A stretch of 15,696 nucleotides of DNA from CAYVOX01 sp964453035. Lineage in GTDB: Bacteria > Chloroflexota > Anaerolineae > Anaerolineales > Anaerolineaceae. Location of the stretch: NCBI GenBank assembly GCA_964453035.1, contig CAYVOX010000072.1:1-15696 (forward strand), read 5' to 3'. This document shows positions 1 to 5,867 of this stretch, piece after piece. A program made the position numbers and the translations under genes. The notes under the pieces were generated by a model, which saw nothing but the letters and a program-made list of their open reading frames with translations, did no database searches and was not told the DNA's origin. How positions within the stretch are numbered: position 1 is the first letter of the stretch; the number at the start of each line of letters is the position of its first letter.

Positions 1-844
1 TTTTGCTAACGATAGCCTCCAGGCTGGCGGTCGCAGATGAAAGATCATCCGGGTGAACCAACCCGTGAATGGTTTTGCCGAGTAACTCCGCCTGCGAATA
101 GCCGATGACCGACTGGCACGATGGAGAAACATACGCCATCGTCCAACTGGCATCCACCTGAATCACCAGGTCTAGCATGTTATCCGCCAGGCGGCGTAGT
201 TGAGTTTCCTGTTCGCGTTGAGAGCGTTCGGTCTCGAGGCGTTTATCCATCTCAGCCAGCAAATTCAGGTTGGTTTGCTCGGCTCTATCCAGCGCGCGGC
301 GCAATTCACGGGTGGTGTAGCTGAGCAAAATCATCACCCCCAACACTGAGAGCATCATCGCCAGGAAGGAAACAAGGAAGGTTTCTTGATTAATAGAAGG
401 CTGAAAAAGGGTCACCAAAGTATGAAAAGCAATCGCGGCAACAGCCACAACCCAGGCCCAACGCATATCCTGCAGCAGGGCTGCGCTGAGAATCGCCAGC
501 ACGTATACCAGAAGCATGAAGGAAGTTAGCCCGTAAATGATGGAACCAAATACGCCAACTGCAAACAGTAATAAGGTAGGGATGTAACTGGCCGCCTGCC
601 ACTGGCCATTGGTTATCAGGCCTTTTCCAATTAAGGTAACAATACCGAGGAAAAATACCGTGACCACCACATGAAACTCAACAATCCCCAGGCTCCAGGT
701 GAACAGCGCAATCAGCAGGTAAATAACCAGAACATTCCAGAGCATGCTGTGAACATCCCGCGTCCAGCGCTCACGCGGGGGCATGCTCTGCGGAAAGGGC
801 GCACCTTTGACAACCCTTAGAACATAGTCACGAACTTTACGCAT
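1..844 (-). CDS. Membrane-bound PAS-domain sensor protein, N-terminal part (runs off window edge)
   Basis: The frame is open from an ATG at 842-844 to the window edge, giving 281 residues with no stop. The start is preceded by an AGG-containing weak Shine-Dalgarno. About six hydrophobic helices lie at roughly residues 35-51, 55-75, 86-105, 107-125, 128-146 and 156-176. A charged, Glu/Arg/Gln-rich helix that looks like a signalling coiled coil follows (about 177-220). A PAS domain then begins at about 221, recognisable from its VDASWTMAYVSPS and IGYSQAELLG stretches and the HPDD motif. The missing C-terminus should carry the output module. A histidine kinase is the commonest partner of this layout, but a diguanylate cyclase or further PAS/GAF domains are equally allowed. 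The family is clear; the output and the ligand are not visible. It is separated from the upstream oxidoreductase gene by a terminator and has its own candidate promoter. Confidence 0.85.
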   Translation of the reverse strand, partial: MRKVRDYVLRVVKGAPFPQSMPPRERWTRDVHSMLWNVLVIYLLIALFTWSLGIVEFHVVVTVFFLGIVTLIGKGLITNGQWQAASYIPTLLLFAVGVFGSIIYGLTSFMLLVYVLAILSAALLQDMRWAWVVAVAAIAFHTLVTLFQPSINQETFLVSFLAMMLSVLGVMILLSYTTRELRRALDRAEQTNLNLLAEMDKRLETERSQREQETQLRRLADNMLDLVIQVDASWTMAYVSPSCQSVIGYSQAELLGKTIHGLVHPDDLSSATASLEAIVSK

Positions 845-893
845 CTTACCTGAACCTGAACCAACCAACCTGAAACAGCCTACGGTTTATATT

Positions 894-921
894 ATTTTAT
901 CAACCCAATTAAATAATTCAA
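894..921 (-). promoter_or_regulatory. Candidate sigma-70-type promoter of the PAS sensor gene
   Basis: On the minus strand TTGAAT (921-916) and TAAAAT (899-894) are separated by 16 nt. This would start transcription near 887 and give a leader of about 43 nt. The surrounding 890-960 stretch is clearly more AT-rich than the genes, as expected of a promoter. A 10-bp perfect palindrome, CTATCGATAG (940-949), lies upstream and could be an operator or chance. Confidence 0.45.
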
Positions 922-982
922 GTTACGAATTCCAAAATTCTATCGATAGTTTTGTTAGCTCAACAGGCACTAATTTCAAATA

Positions 983-1017
983 AACAAGCGACGCGCTGTT
1001 GAGACGCGTCGCTTGTT
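983..1017 (-). terminator. Hairpin terminator after the disulfide oxidoreductase gene
   Basis: A perfect 13-bp inverted repeat (983-995 with 1005-1017) surrounds a 9-nt loop, 15 nt beyond the stop codon at 1033. Read on the minus strand it is followed by TTATTTGAAATT, an interrupted T-tract, so termination may be imperfect. It separates the sigma-factor cluster from the PAS sensor gene. Confidence 0.7.
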
Positions 1018-1032
1018 AAAGAAAGATTTTTT

Positions 1033-1551
1033 CTAGTTCGCTAAGGCTTTTTTGATCTCGGCAATCAGCATGCCTTCAGGCGCTGCGCCGACCATTTCAC
1101 CAGCTCCAAAGTTGATGGTGGTGTGCGGCACGCCGCTCACCCCATTCTCCTGAGCCAGCTCCTGGAACTCCATGGCTTCCACGCCTTCCGCCTGCACCAT
1201 GTCGCTTTCCAACGCCATCATGTGCGCGAGCACCACGGCNNNNNNNNNNNNNNNNNNNNNNNNNNNNNNNNNNNNNNNNNNNNNNNNNNNNNNNNNNNNN
1301 NNNNNNNNNNNNNNNNNNNNNNNNNNNNNNNNNNNNNNNTTGGCCAGGTCGGCTTCAGCCTGCAGGTCGTGTTCGCTGACGGAAAGCTTCTCCGAAAGGC
1401 TCACCACCTCCTTCACCAGCGCCAGGGTCTGCTCGCAATATTCGCAGGCCTCATCCTGGCTGCCAAAGAAAACGATCTCCACGGGTTTTTCCATTTCGGA
1501 GAACATCTCTTTGATTTGCTTCTTGATATTTTCATCCAATAAACTTGCCAT
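1033..1551 (-). CDS. Two-domain protein disulfide oxidoreductase (glutaredoxin-like PDO), interrupted by assembly gap
   Basis: The product is a thiol-disulfide oxidoreductase built from two thioredoxin folds, as in the PDO/glutaredoxin-like family. The N-terminal part shows the strand VEIVFFG and a CEYC redox motif (C36/C39). The C-terminal part shows GVPHT, the usual cis-proline loop. One hundred N at 1240-1339 hide the end of the first fold and the start of the second, where the second CxxC site would be expected. The same reading frame continues on both sides, so a single gene is likely. Only 138 residues are determined, against roughly 215 or more for family members, so the true gap is probably longer than 100 nt. 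An AAGGAG ribosome site sits a few nt before the ATG. It is the third gene of the sigma/anti-sigma cluster, 42 nt after the anti-sigma gene, which suggests a role in thiol-redox homeostasis. Confidence 0.85.
   Translation of the reverse strand: MASLLDENIKKQIKEMFSEMEKPVEIVFFGSQDEACEYCEQTLALVKEVVSLSEKLSVSEHDLQAEADLAXXXXXXXXXXXXXXXXXXXXXXXXXXXXXXXXXXAVVLAHMMALESDMVQAEGVEAMEFQELAQENGVSGVPHTTINFGAGEMVGAAPEGMLIAEIKKALAN
1240..1339. other. Assembly gap of exactly 100 N
   Basis: There are exactly 100 consecutive undetermined bases, the conventional filler for a scaffold join of unknown size, all inside the disulfide oxidoreductase gene. From the frames on either side, the true length should be 1 more than a multiple of 3 if the gene is intact. 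Confidence 0.97.
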
Positions 1552-1567
1552 ACTTACTCCTTTTCAA

Positions 1568-1582
1568 GCGCCCGCCGGGCGC
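1568..1582 (-). other. GC-rich hairpin between anti-sigma and oxidoreductase genes
   Basis: GCGCCC (1568-1573) pairs perfectly with GGGCGC (1577-1582) around a 3-nt loop, just upstream of the Shine-Dalgarno of the oxidoreductase gene. No T-tract follows on the minus strand, so it is not a classical terminator. It could act as an mRNA stability or processing element, or simply be incidental. Confidence 0.4.
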
Positions 1583-1593
1583 AAAATAACTCA

Positions 1594-1965
1594 TCAGGTT
1601 GAACAACCTGCCTCTGACCAGCCGCAAGCGCCGCAGCGCAGGTTCAGCATCTCATCGTAATCCAGCACCGCTTCAGCGCAATTGGGGCACAGCTCACCGG
1701 CCTGGGCTGAGGTAGGCGCCGGGAAGTTGAAATCCGCCAGGCTCAGGCGAAAGAACAACCGGTTCTTGACCGATGGTGGGACAAAACCTTCATCCGGCTG
1801 CTGGTAAAGCTCAATCGTTTTTTTGAGGGTATTCACCACCACGCGGCAGTTGGGGCAATCTGCCAGGTGTTTTTCCAACTCCTGGCACAGGGATTGGCGC
1901 AGCGAGCCGTCAACATAATCGGATATGTTGCCGAGTAATTCTTCGCAGTGATGCGCGCCGTTCAC
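1594..1965 (-). CDS. Zinc-binding (ZAS-type) anti-sigma factor with C-terminal zinc ribbon
   Basis: This is a 123-residue soluble protein. The N-terminal half carries the zinc anti-sigma signature: C7, then 25 residues, H33-x3-C37-x2-C40 (HLADCPNC). Proteins of this family hold their cognate ECF sigma factor inactive, and some release it when the cysteines are oxidised. The C-terminal half has two further CxxC pairs (C93/C96 and C111/C114) and C121, resembling a zinc ribbon. That ribbon is an unusual addition. No membrane segment is visible, so it should sense a cytoplasmic signal. The start is GTG, overlapping the sigma-factor stop in a GTGA arrangement, which implies translational coupling and a near 1:1 ratio. 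The order sigma, anti-sigma, oxidoreductase supports the assignment. Redox sensing is inferred, not shown. Confidence 0.85.
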   Translation of the reverse strand: MNGAHHCEELLGNISDYVDGSLRQSLCQELEKHLADCPNCRVVVNTLKKTIELYQQPDEGFVPPSVKNRLFFRLSLADFNFPAPTSAQAGELCPNCAEAVLDYDEMLNLRCGACGWSEAGCST

Positions 1966-2576
1966 TTTGCACCGCCTTTCTCCGCCATTCTCTCTCCGTA
2001 ATAAGCCGATAATATTTCTCTGATTTTAAGACGCGCCCTCAAGAGGCGCGTTTTCACGTTCACTTCGCTGATATTTAGCGCCTGGGCGGTATCCTTCACG
2101 GATAAACCCTCAATATCCCTCAAGATGAACACAACTCTTAGCCGCTCAGGTAGCCGCTGAATGGCTTCATCCAAAATTTTTCGCGCCTCATCCGAGAGCA
2201 ATTCAGATTCAGGCAAACAGCACCAATCCACAATCTGCATTGGCTCCACGGATTCGCCCTCATCATCATCGCCTTCATCCAGCGAAATGGCAATTCCCCG
2301 CCGCTTGCGCAGTAGCATGAGCGATTCGTTCACGGCAATGCGGTACAACCAGGTTGCCAGGCTGGAGCGGCCCTCAAAACGGGGTAGAGCGCGCATGGCT
2401 TTGAGGAAGGTATCCTGAAGAATGTCTTCTGCGTCCTGAGCATCCCCCAGCATGCGCAAGCCCAGACGGTAAATGGGCGTATAAGCGGCTTCTACCAGGC
2501 GCGTGAACTCCTGCCGGTCGCCAGCGCGTAAGGCTGCAATGTCAAGGTTCTCCAGAGCGGCGGTTGTTTCACTCAT
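1962..2576 (-). CDS. ECF-type sigma-70 family RNA polymerase sigma factor
   Basis: The 204-residue protein has the two-domain ECF layout. Region 2 spans about residues 24-93, with the DAEDILQDTFLKA core-binding helix and the TWLYRIAVNESLMLLRKRR promoter-melting and -10 helix. Region 4 spans about 133-187, with LPERLRVVFILRDIEGLSV and a helix-turn-helix ending in VKTRLLRARLKIRE. The linker contains an acidic run (EGDDDEGE, about 101-108) and adjacent cysteines C119/C120. It directs RNA polymerase to a dedicated promoter set when its anti-sigma partner, encoded immediately downstream with a 4-nt overlap, lets go. The gene begins 38 nt after the radical SAM gene with only a weak ribosome site, so it may be co-transcribed with it, have its own promoter, or both. 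The regulon cannot be read from this window. Confidence 0.92.
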   Translation of the reverse strand: MSETTAALENLDIAALRAGDRQEFTRLVEAAYTPIYRLGLRMLGDAQDAEDILQDTFLKAMRALPRFEGRSSLATWLYRIAVNESLMLLRKRRGIAISLDEGDDDEGESVEPMQIVDWCCLPESELLSDEARKILDEAIQRLPERLRVVFILRDIEGLSVKDTAQALNISEVNVKTRLLRARLKIREILSAYYGERMAEKGGAK

Positions 2577-2614
2577 TTAGATGGTCAACCTGCAGAAAAG
2601 TTACAATGGATCCG

Positions 2615-4402
2615 TCATGAATTATTCGGTGGTCTCATTTTTTCATTCCACCAGTCACTGACCACCAGCGCCGCCGCCTGCAGCATGTTGATGCGCATGC
2701 CGCGCATACTAACCTCCAACTCGCGTTTGTCGCATACGGTGCTCAGGTTGGCATTATCCACATGCTGTTTCAACTCGCGCAGTAACAGGCCTCGTTCAGC
2801 CTGGTCGGGCGTCGTCTCCACAATGCGGTCAATCTCTTGCATCAATTCCACAGCGCGGGCAATGCGGATTTCCGTCGCGGCGGCAGCCTCTTTGCCAATC
2901 ACACCGTATTCAGCCTTGATGCTGTTCATGCGCCGCCCGGCTTCATAGGTGGCGTTGACGATATCCGAGCGAGTCATCCATTCGGTCTCATAGTTCAACA
3001 CGTATTTCCAGCTGGGGGCCAGCAGAGCCTGGCGGTGTTCTTCCAGCGTGCGGCAGAATAGGCGATAACCGTGCTTTTCGGGCTGCTCAAAGGCCTGGCT
3101 GCCCGGGTCCACAAAGGGAGCCAGGGGCGAAATAAACGGGATAACGCGATTATCGCCGCTACGGGCATATCGCTGCAGCACCTGGCGCGAGTATTCCACC
3201 GTGCCCATCACGTTTTCATAGGTCTGTTTTTTCAGGCCGACCATGAAGAACAGGTCCAGGCGCTGGGTGCCAGCTTCCAGGGCGTAATCAATAGTACGTT
3301 CGATATCCTCATTGGAGTACGGTCTGCCAAACGCGCGCCGCACTTCTTCATCGTGCGATTCCATCGAAATCTCAACGGTGAAGTTAGGCAGCGCCCGGCT
3401 CACCTGCTGGAAAAATTCACGCGAGGCGGCATCAAAGAGCTCGATGAAGACCGGCTTCTTGTGGCCCGCAATCGCAGAGAGGAAGCGGTCGGTGTATTCC
3501 TTCCCGGGCTGGCGGATATCCCCCAGCACAAAAACTGGTCCCTGGCTGTACTCACTGATGCGGCGAATATCCTGCGCCAGCTTTTCGGGGGAGCGGTAAG
3601 CCGGCTTGTTGCGGCTGTGAATGGAACGGAAGGTGCACGCCGACCCACCGCAGGTGATGCAGTTATACCTGCAGCCACGCACTGAAAGCGCCGCCGTGAT
3701 GGGATAGCGCATCCAGTTGCGGAAAGGTTTATAGGAAGCCAAGTCGCGGTAGCGAACCACGGCTTTAAGCACGTGGGTGTAATCAATCAATAAATCATCC
3801 AGGTTTTCGGCGCTATAGGTGAGCGGGTTAACGTGAACCTCACCACTGTCATCCTTCCACACCAGGTTGGGGATAGCCTCCAGGACGGTGTAATCCGCTG
3901 AGTCAGGCGCCGGTCGCACCGCCCCACCCTCGCGCACGTATTGCACCAGCGCCAGCAGGGGCACCTCGGTCGAATCGCCGCGCAGGATAAAATCAACGCA
4001 CGGATACTGGATTAATTCCTGGTGGAAGTAGGTGGAAGAGAAACCACCAAACAGCACGGGCCGGTTGGGATGCAGTCTTTTAACAATCTTCGCCACCTCC
4101 ACCGAGCCGTGAGCGTGGGGCAGCCAGTGCAGGTCAATGCCGAAAACGGCAGCATCCAGCTTGCCCAGGTGCGCCTCCACATCAAAGGTAGCGTCATCCA
4201 GCATCCTCACCGCCAGGTTGACAATCCTGGTGCGCAATCCCGCCCGTTCCAGGTACTCCGCCATAGTGGTAAAACCAATCGGGTACATCTCAAACACCGG
4301 CGTGGAGGGTACCAGGTCAGAGACCGGGCCGTACAAAATGGATTCCTTGCGAAAATCGTAAACGCTGGGAGCGTGTAAGAGAATCAAATCAGGATTTTGC
4401 AT
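2615..4402 (-). CDS. B12-binding domain/radical SAM protein, probably Ta0216-like family
   Basis: This is a 595-residue protein. Residues about 1-160 look like a cobalamin-binding Rossmann domain, with a hydrophobic LILLHAPS start, a PIGFTTMAEYLERAG helix and an LFGGFSSTYF loop. A linker of about 60-70 residues follows. The radical SAM core then carries the 4Fe-4S motif C244-x3-C248-x2-C251 (within VRGCRYNCITCGGS) and a downstream barrel with typical EISMESHDEEVRRAFGR and FFMVGLKK strands. The C-terminal ~150 residues are helical and specific to the family. From memory it resembles the Thermoplasma Ta0216-type B12/radical SAM group; that subfamily call is tentative and the reaction is unknown. 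GAGGA lies 5 nt before the ATG. It is the first gene of the minus-strand cluster and is followed after 38 nt by the ECF sigma factor. Confidence 0.85.
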   Translation of the reverse strand: MQNPDLILLHAPSVYDFRKESILYGPVSDLVPSTPVFEMYPIGFTTMAEYLERAGLRTRIVNLAVRMLDDATFDVEAHLGKLDAAVFGIDLHWLPHAHGSVEVAKIVKRLHPNRPVLFGGFSSTYFHQELIQYPCVDFILRGDSTEVPLLALVQYVREGGAVRPAPDSADYTVLEAIPNLVWKDDSGEVHVNPLTYSAENLDDLLIDYTHVLKAVVRYRDLASYKPFRNWMRYPITAALSVRGCRYNCITCGGSACTFRSIHSRNKPAYRSPEKLAQDIRRISEYSQGPVFVLGDIRQPGKEYTDRFLSAIAGHKKPVFIELFDAASREFFQQVSRALPNFTVEISMESHDEEVRRAFGRPYSNEDIERTIDYALEAGTQRLDLFFMVGLKKQTYENVMGTVEYSRQVLQRYARSGDNRVIPFISPLAPFVDPGSQAFEQPEKHGYRLFCRTLEEHRQALLAPSWKYVLNYETEWMTRSDIVNATYEAGRRMNSIKAEYGVIGKEAAAATEIRIARAVELMQEIDRIVETTPDQAERGLLLRELKQHVDNANLSTVCDKRELEVSMRGMRINMLQAAALVVSDWWNEKMRPPNNS

Positions 4403-4516
4403 TCATGTCCTCATCGATGGTTATCAGCAAGTTAAAAGCCTGCCTGTCCCAAATTTAGTTCCAAACCTCTCAAAAGCGCATTTATTTGCGCAGCTTTTCA
4501 CAAACCAATTCGAAAT

Positions 4517-4525
4517 AGTATACCA
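4517..4525 (-). promoter_or_regulatory. Extended -10 promoter candidate for the radical SAM/sigma cluster
   Basis: The minus strand reads TGGTATACT (4525-4517), an extended -10 with five of six matches to TATAAT. No convincing -35 is seen. It predicts a start near 4510 and a leader of about 108 nt before the ATG at 4402. The leader contains a short hairpin (4476-4480 with 4487-4491). Confidence 0.45.
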
Positions 4526-4565
4526 CACCCAAAGTTCCCACCGGGCGGCGATTGGTGAAATGTAC

Positions 4566-4571
4566 TACAAT
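4566..4571 (+). promoter_or_regulatory. -10 element abutting birA (leaderless arrangement)
   Basis: TACAAT ends exactly 6 nt before the birA ATG, and no Shine-Dalgarno is present. Transcription would then begin at about the first base of the start codon. No good -35 is visible at the expected distance. Confidence 0.45.
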
Positions 4572-4577
4572 TAAGTC

Positions 4578-5360
4578 ATGAATGAATCGCGCTTACGTGC
4601 TGCCCTGGCGCAGCTTCCGATACCGGAAATCCGCTATTTTGAGAGTGCCGGTTCCACCAATGACCTGGCAATGCAATGGCTGGAAAGCGGCGCTTCTGAC
4701 GGCGCGCTGGTGGCTGCGGATATGCAAACCGCTGGCCGTGGAAGGATGGCGCGGCGCTGGGTCACCAACCCCGGCTGCGCGTTGGCTTTTAGCCTGATTC
4801 TGCACCCGCGGTCAGGCGAAGTGGATAAGCTGCCCTTTTTCGCGCCGCTGGCCGGGCTTGCCGTCAGCAAAGCTCTGGAAAGGTTAGGGCTGGAAGCTGA
4901 AATCAAATGGCCCAACGATGTGCTGGTGGAACGCAAAAAGGTCTGCGGTATCCTGGTGGAGGCATCCTGGAGCGGTGACCATCCCCAAGGCATGGTGATT
5001 GGGATTGGCGTGAATGTTGCACCCTGTTCCATGCCCCCCGCAAGCGAACTACTGTTCCCCGCCGGATGCGTGGAGCAGGCGCTCGGCAGGCCGGTTGACC
5101 GGGTGGAACTGCTGGCGCACATCCTGGCGCACCTTTTTGACCTGCGACCCACGCTCGCCTCTGCTGAGTTTATGCAGGATTGGGAGCAGCGACTGGCCTT
5201 CCGGGGTGAGATGGTGCAGGTTGAACCACCCGGGCAGCCCGCGCTGGTGGGCATGCTTGCGGGTATTGACGGTGAAGGCAATCTGGTGTTGCGCCTGAAA
5301 CAAGGCCTGGAAGTGAAAATTCCCGCCGGAGATGTGGCGCGCTTGCGCCCAATGGTGTAG
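4578..5360 (+). CDS. birA: Biotin--[acetyl-CoA-carboxylase] ligase (monofunctional)
   Basis: The 260-residue enzyme activates biotin with ATP and transfers it to the acceptor lysine of biotin-dependent carboxylases. The N-terminus goes straight into the catalytic domain (ESAGSTND at about 22-29), with no winged-helix repressor domain. This is therefore a monofunctional enzyme, not the bifunctional E. coli-type BirA. The biotinyl-AMP loop is GRGRMARRW at 53-61; the usual sixth-position glycine of GRGRxG is alanine here. KWPND (110-114), KKVCGILVE with the conserved lysine K121, and GIGVNV (142-147) complete the active site. The small C-terminal beta domain begins at about 213. No Shine-Dalgarno precedes the ATG; a -10-like hexamer sits 6 nt upstream instead. 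It probably forms an operon with the small membrane-protein gene 24 nt downstream. Confidence 0.95.
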   Translation: MNESRLRAALAQLPIPEIRYFESAGSTNDLAMQWLESGASDGALVAADMQTAGRGRMARRWVTNPGCALAFSLILHPRSGEVDKLPFFAPLAGLAVSKALERLGLEAEIKWPNDVLVERKKVCGILVEASWSGDHPQGMVIGIGVNVAPCSMPPASELLFPAGCVEQALGRPVDRVELLAHILAHLFDLRPTLASAEFMQDWEQRLAFRGEMVQVEPPGQPALVGMLAGIDGEGNLVLRLKQGLEVKIPAGDVARLRPMV

Positions 5361-5384
5361 AATGATGCATACACGGAGGTAGCT

Positions 5385-5594
5385 ATGTTAGACGATCTGC
5401 GCAACTCGGCATCAGAATTTGTTGAAGAAGAGCCCGGCGTTCTTGAGATCAAGCCTCAACGCAGCGCTGAACCCTTCCTGGGGATGACGGCAGGCCAGCG
5501 TTTTGTGCTCGTTTTGATGATTTTCCTCATGCTTGTTGTGCTGGGTTTTCTCTTCCTGTTCGCCACTGATTCCATCTACCTGCCGTTTTTCTAG
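5385..5594 (+). CDS. Small single-pass membrane protein of unknown function
   Basis: The 69-residue protein has an acidic, soluble N-terminal 30 residues and one strongly hydrophobic helix (about 39-62), ending in SIYLPFF. Coding status is supported by an excellent ribosome site (GGAGG a few nt before the ATG), by its position 24 nt after birA on the same strand, and by a strong intrinsic terminator downstream. I do not recognise the family. Without a signal-peptide-like positive N-terminus, the acidic part is most likely cytoplasmic, but topology is a guess. A 6-bp hairpin (5594-5599 with 5606-5611) begins at the last base of the stop codon. Confidence 0.75.
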   Translation: MLDDLRNSASEFVEEEPGVLEIKPQRSAEPFLGMTAGQRFVLVLMIFLMLVVLGFLFLFATDSIYLPFF

Positions 5595-5640
5595 CTGGGT
5601 TTCTCCCCAGCGATTGATCTCCGGGGTGAGCTTAAACCAC

Positions 5641-5680
5641 AACCGGCTTGCTTTGCAGCAGGCCGGTTTTTCATTTTTCT
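5641..5680 (+). terminator. Intrinsic terminator of the birA operon
   Basis: AACCGGC (5641-5647) pairs with GCCGGTT (5662-5668). The stem extends inward by four more pairs (one T-G wobble) to an 11-bp stem with a 6-nt loop. It is followed by TTTCATTTTTCTTC. The orientation fits only the plus strand. Confidence 0.88.
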
Positions 5681-5731
5681 TCTGTTATCTATTAAACGTC
5701 AATTCGGGATTATAAAATATATCCAGGAATA

Positions 5732-5843
5732 TGTCATGTTGAGCCGCGTTTAGGCGGCGAAACATCTCGCCTTTGGCATGAAACGAGACTCTTCGGTCGC
5801 TACGCTCCCTCATTCACGGTGTGCGCTGCACACAGAATGACAA
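5732..5843. repeat. Intergenic palindromic repeat (REP/MITE-like)
   Basis: The outer arms TGTCATGTTG (5732-5741) and CAGAATGACA (5833-5842) are imperfect inverted repeats (8 of 10). The inner arms at 5758-5769 and 5784-5795 match at 9 of 12. Further small hairpins lie inside: GCCGC/GCGGC at 5743-5758 and GTGTGC/GCACAC at 5819-5833. The overall form, with TGTCAT...GAG at one end and CAGAATGACA at the other plus an ATCTCG/CGAGA core, resembles the short dispersed 'TGTCATTCTGAG...' type of intergenic repeat seen in many bacterial genomes. Only this copy is in the window. It lies between two convergent units and may also help end gyrA transcription. Confidence 0.65.
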
Positions 5844-5867
5844 AAAAACCTTTATCCCGAATTCACG

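Noticed and set aside
390..602. A 70-codon minus-strand frame in the sensor gene
   Set aside because: It is an alternative frame inside the PAS-sensor gene, whose own frame is open to the edge and encodes recognisable membrane helices and a PAS domain.
2577..2603. A possible ECF-type autoregulatory promoter before the sigma gene: minus-strand TAACTT, 16 nt, TCTAA
   Set aside because: It resembles the sigma-E-type GAACTT-N16-TCTGA pattern, but the -10 part directly touches the ATG, so transcription would start a few bases inside the gene and lose the start codon. No alternative downstream start is visible.
4472..4498. An AAAAGCGCA...TGCGC..CTTTT inverted repeat in the divergent region, considered as a terminator or riboswitch
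   Set aside because: Only a 5-bp GC-containing stem with an interrupted outer part; no riboswitch architecture is recognisable, and it sits in the leader of the radical SAM gene with no supporting T-tract.
4634..5452. A 272-codon minus-strand frame opposite birA
   Set aside because: It is rich in Ser/Arg/Pro without any fold signature and lies entirely opposite a clear biotin ligase, so it is an antisense shadow.
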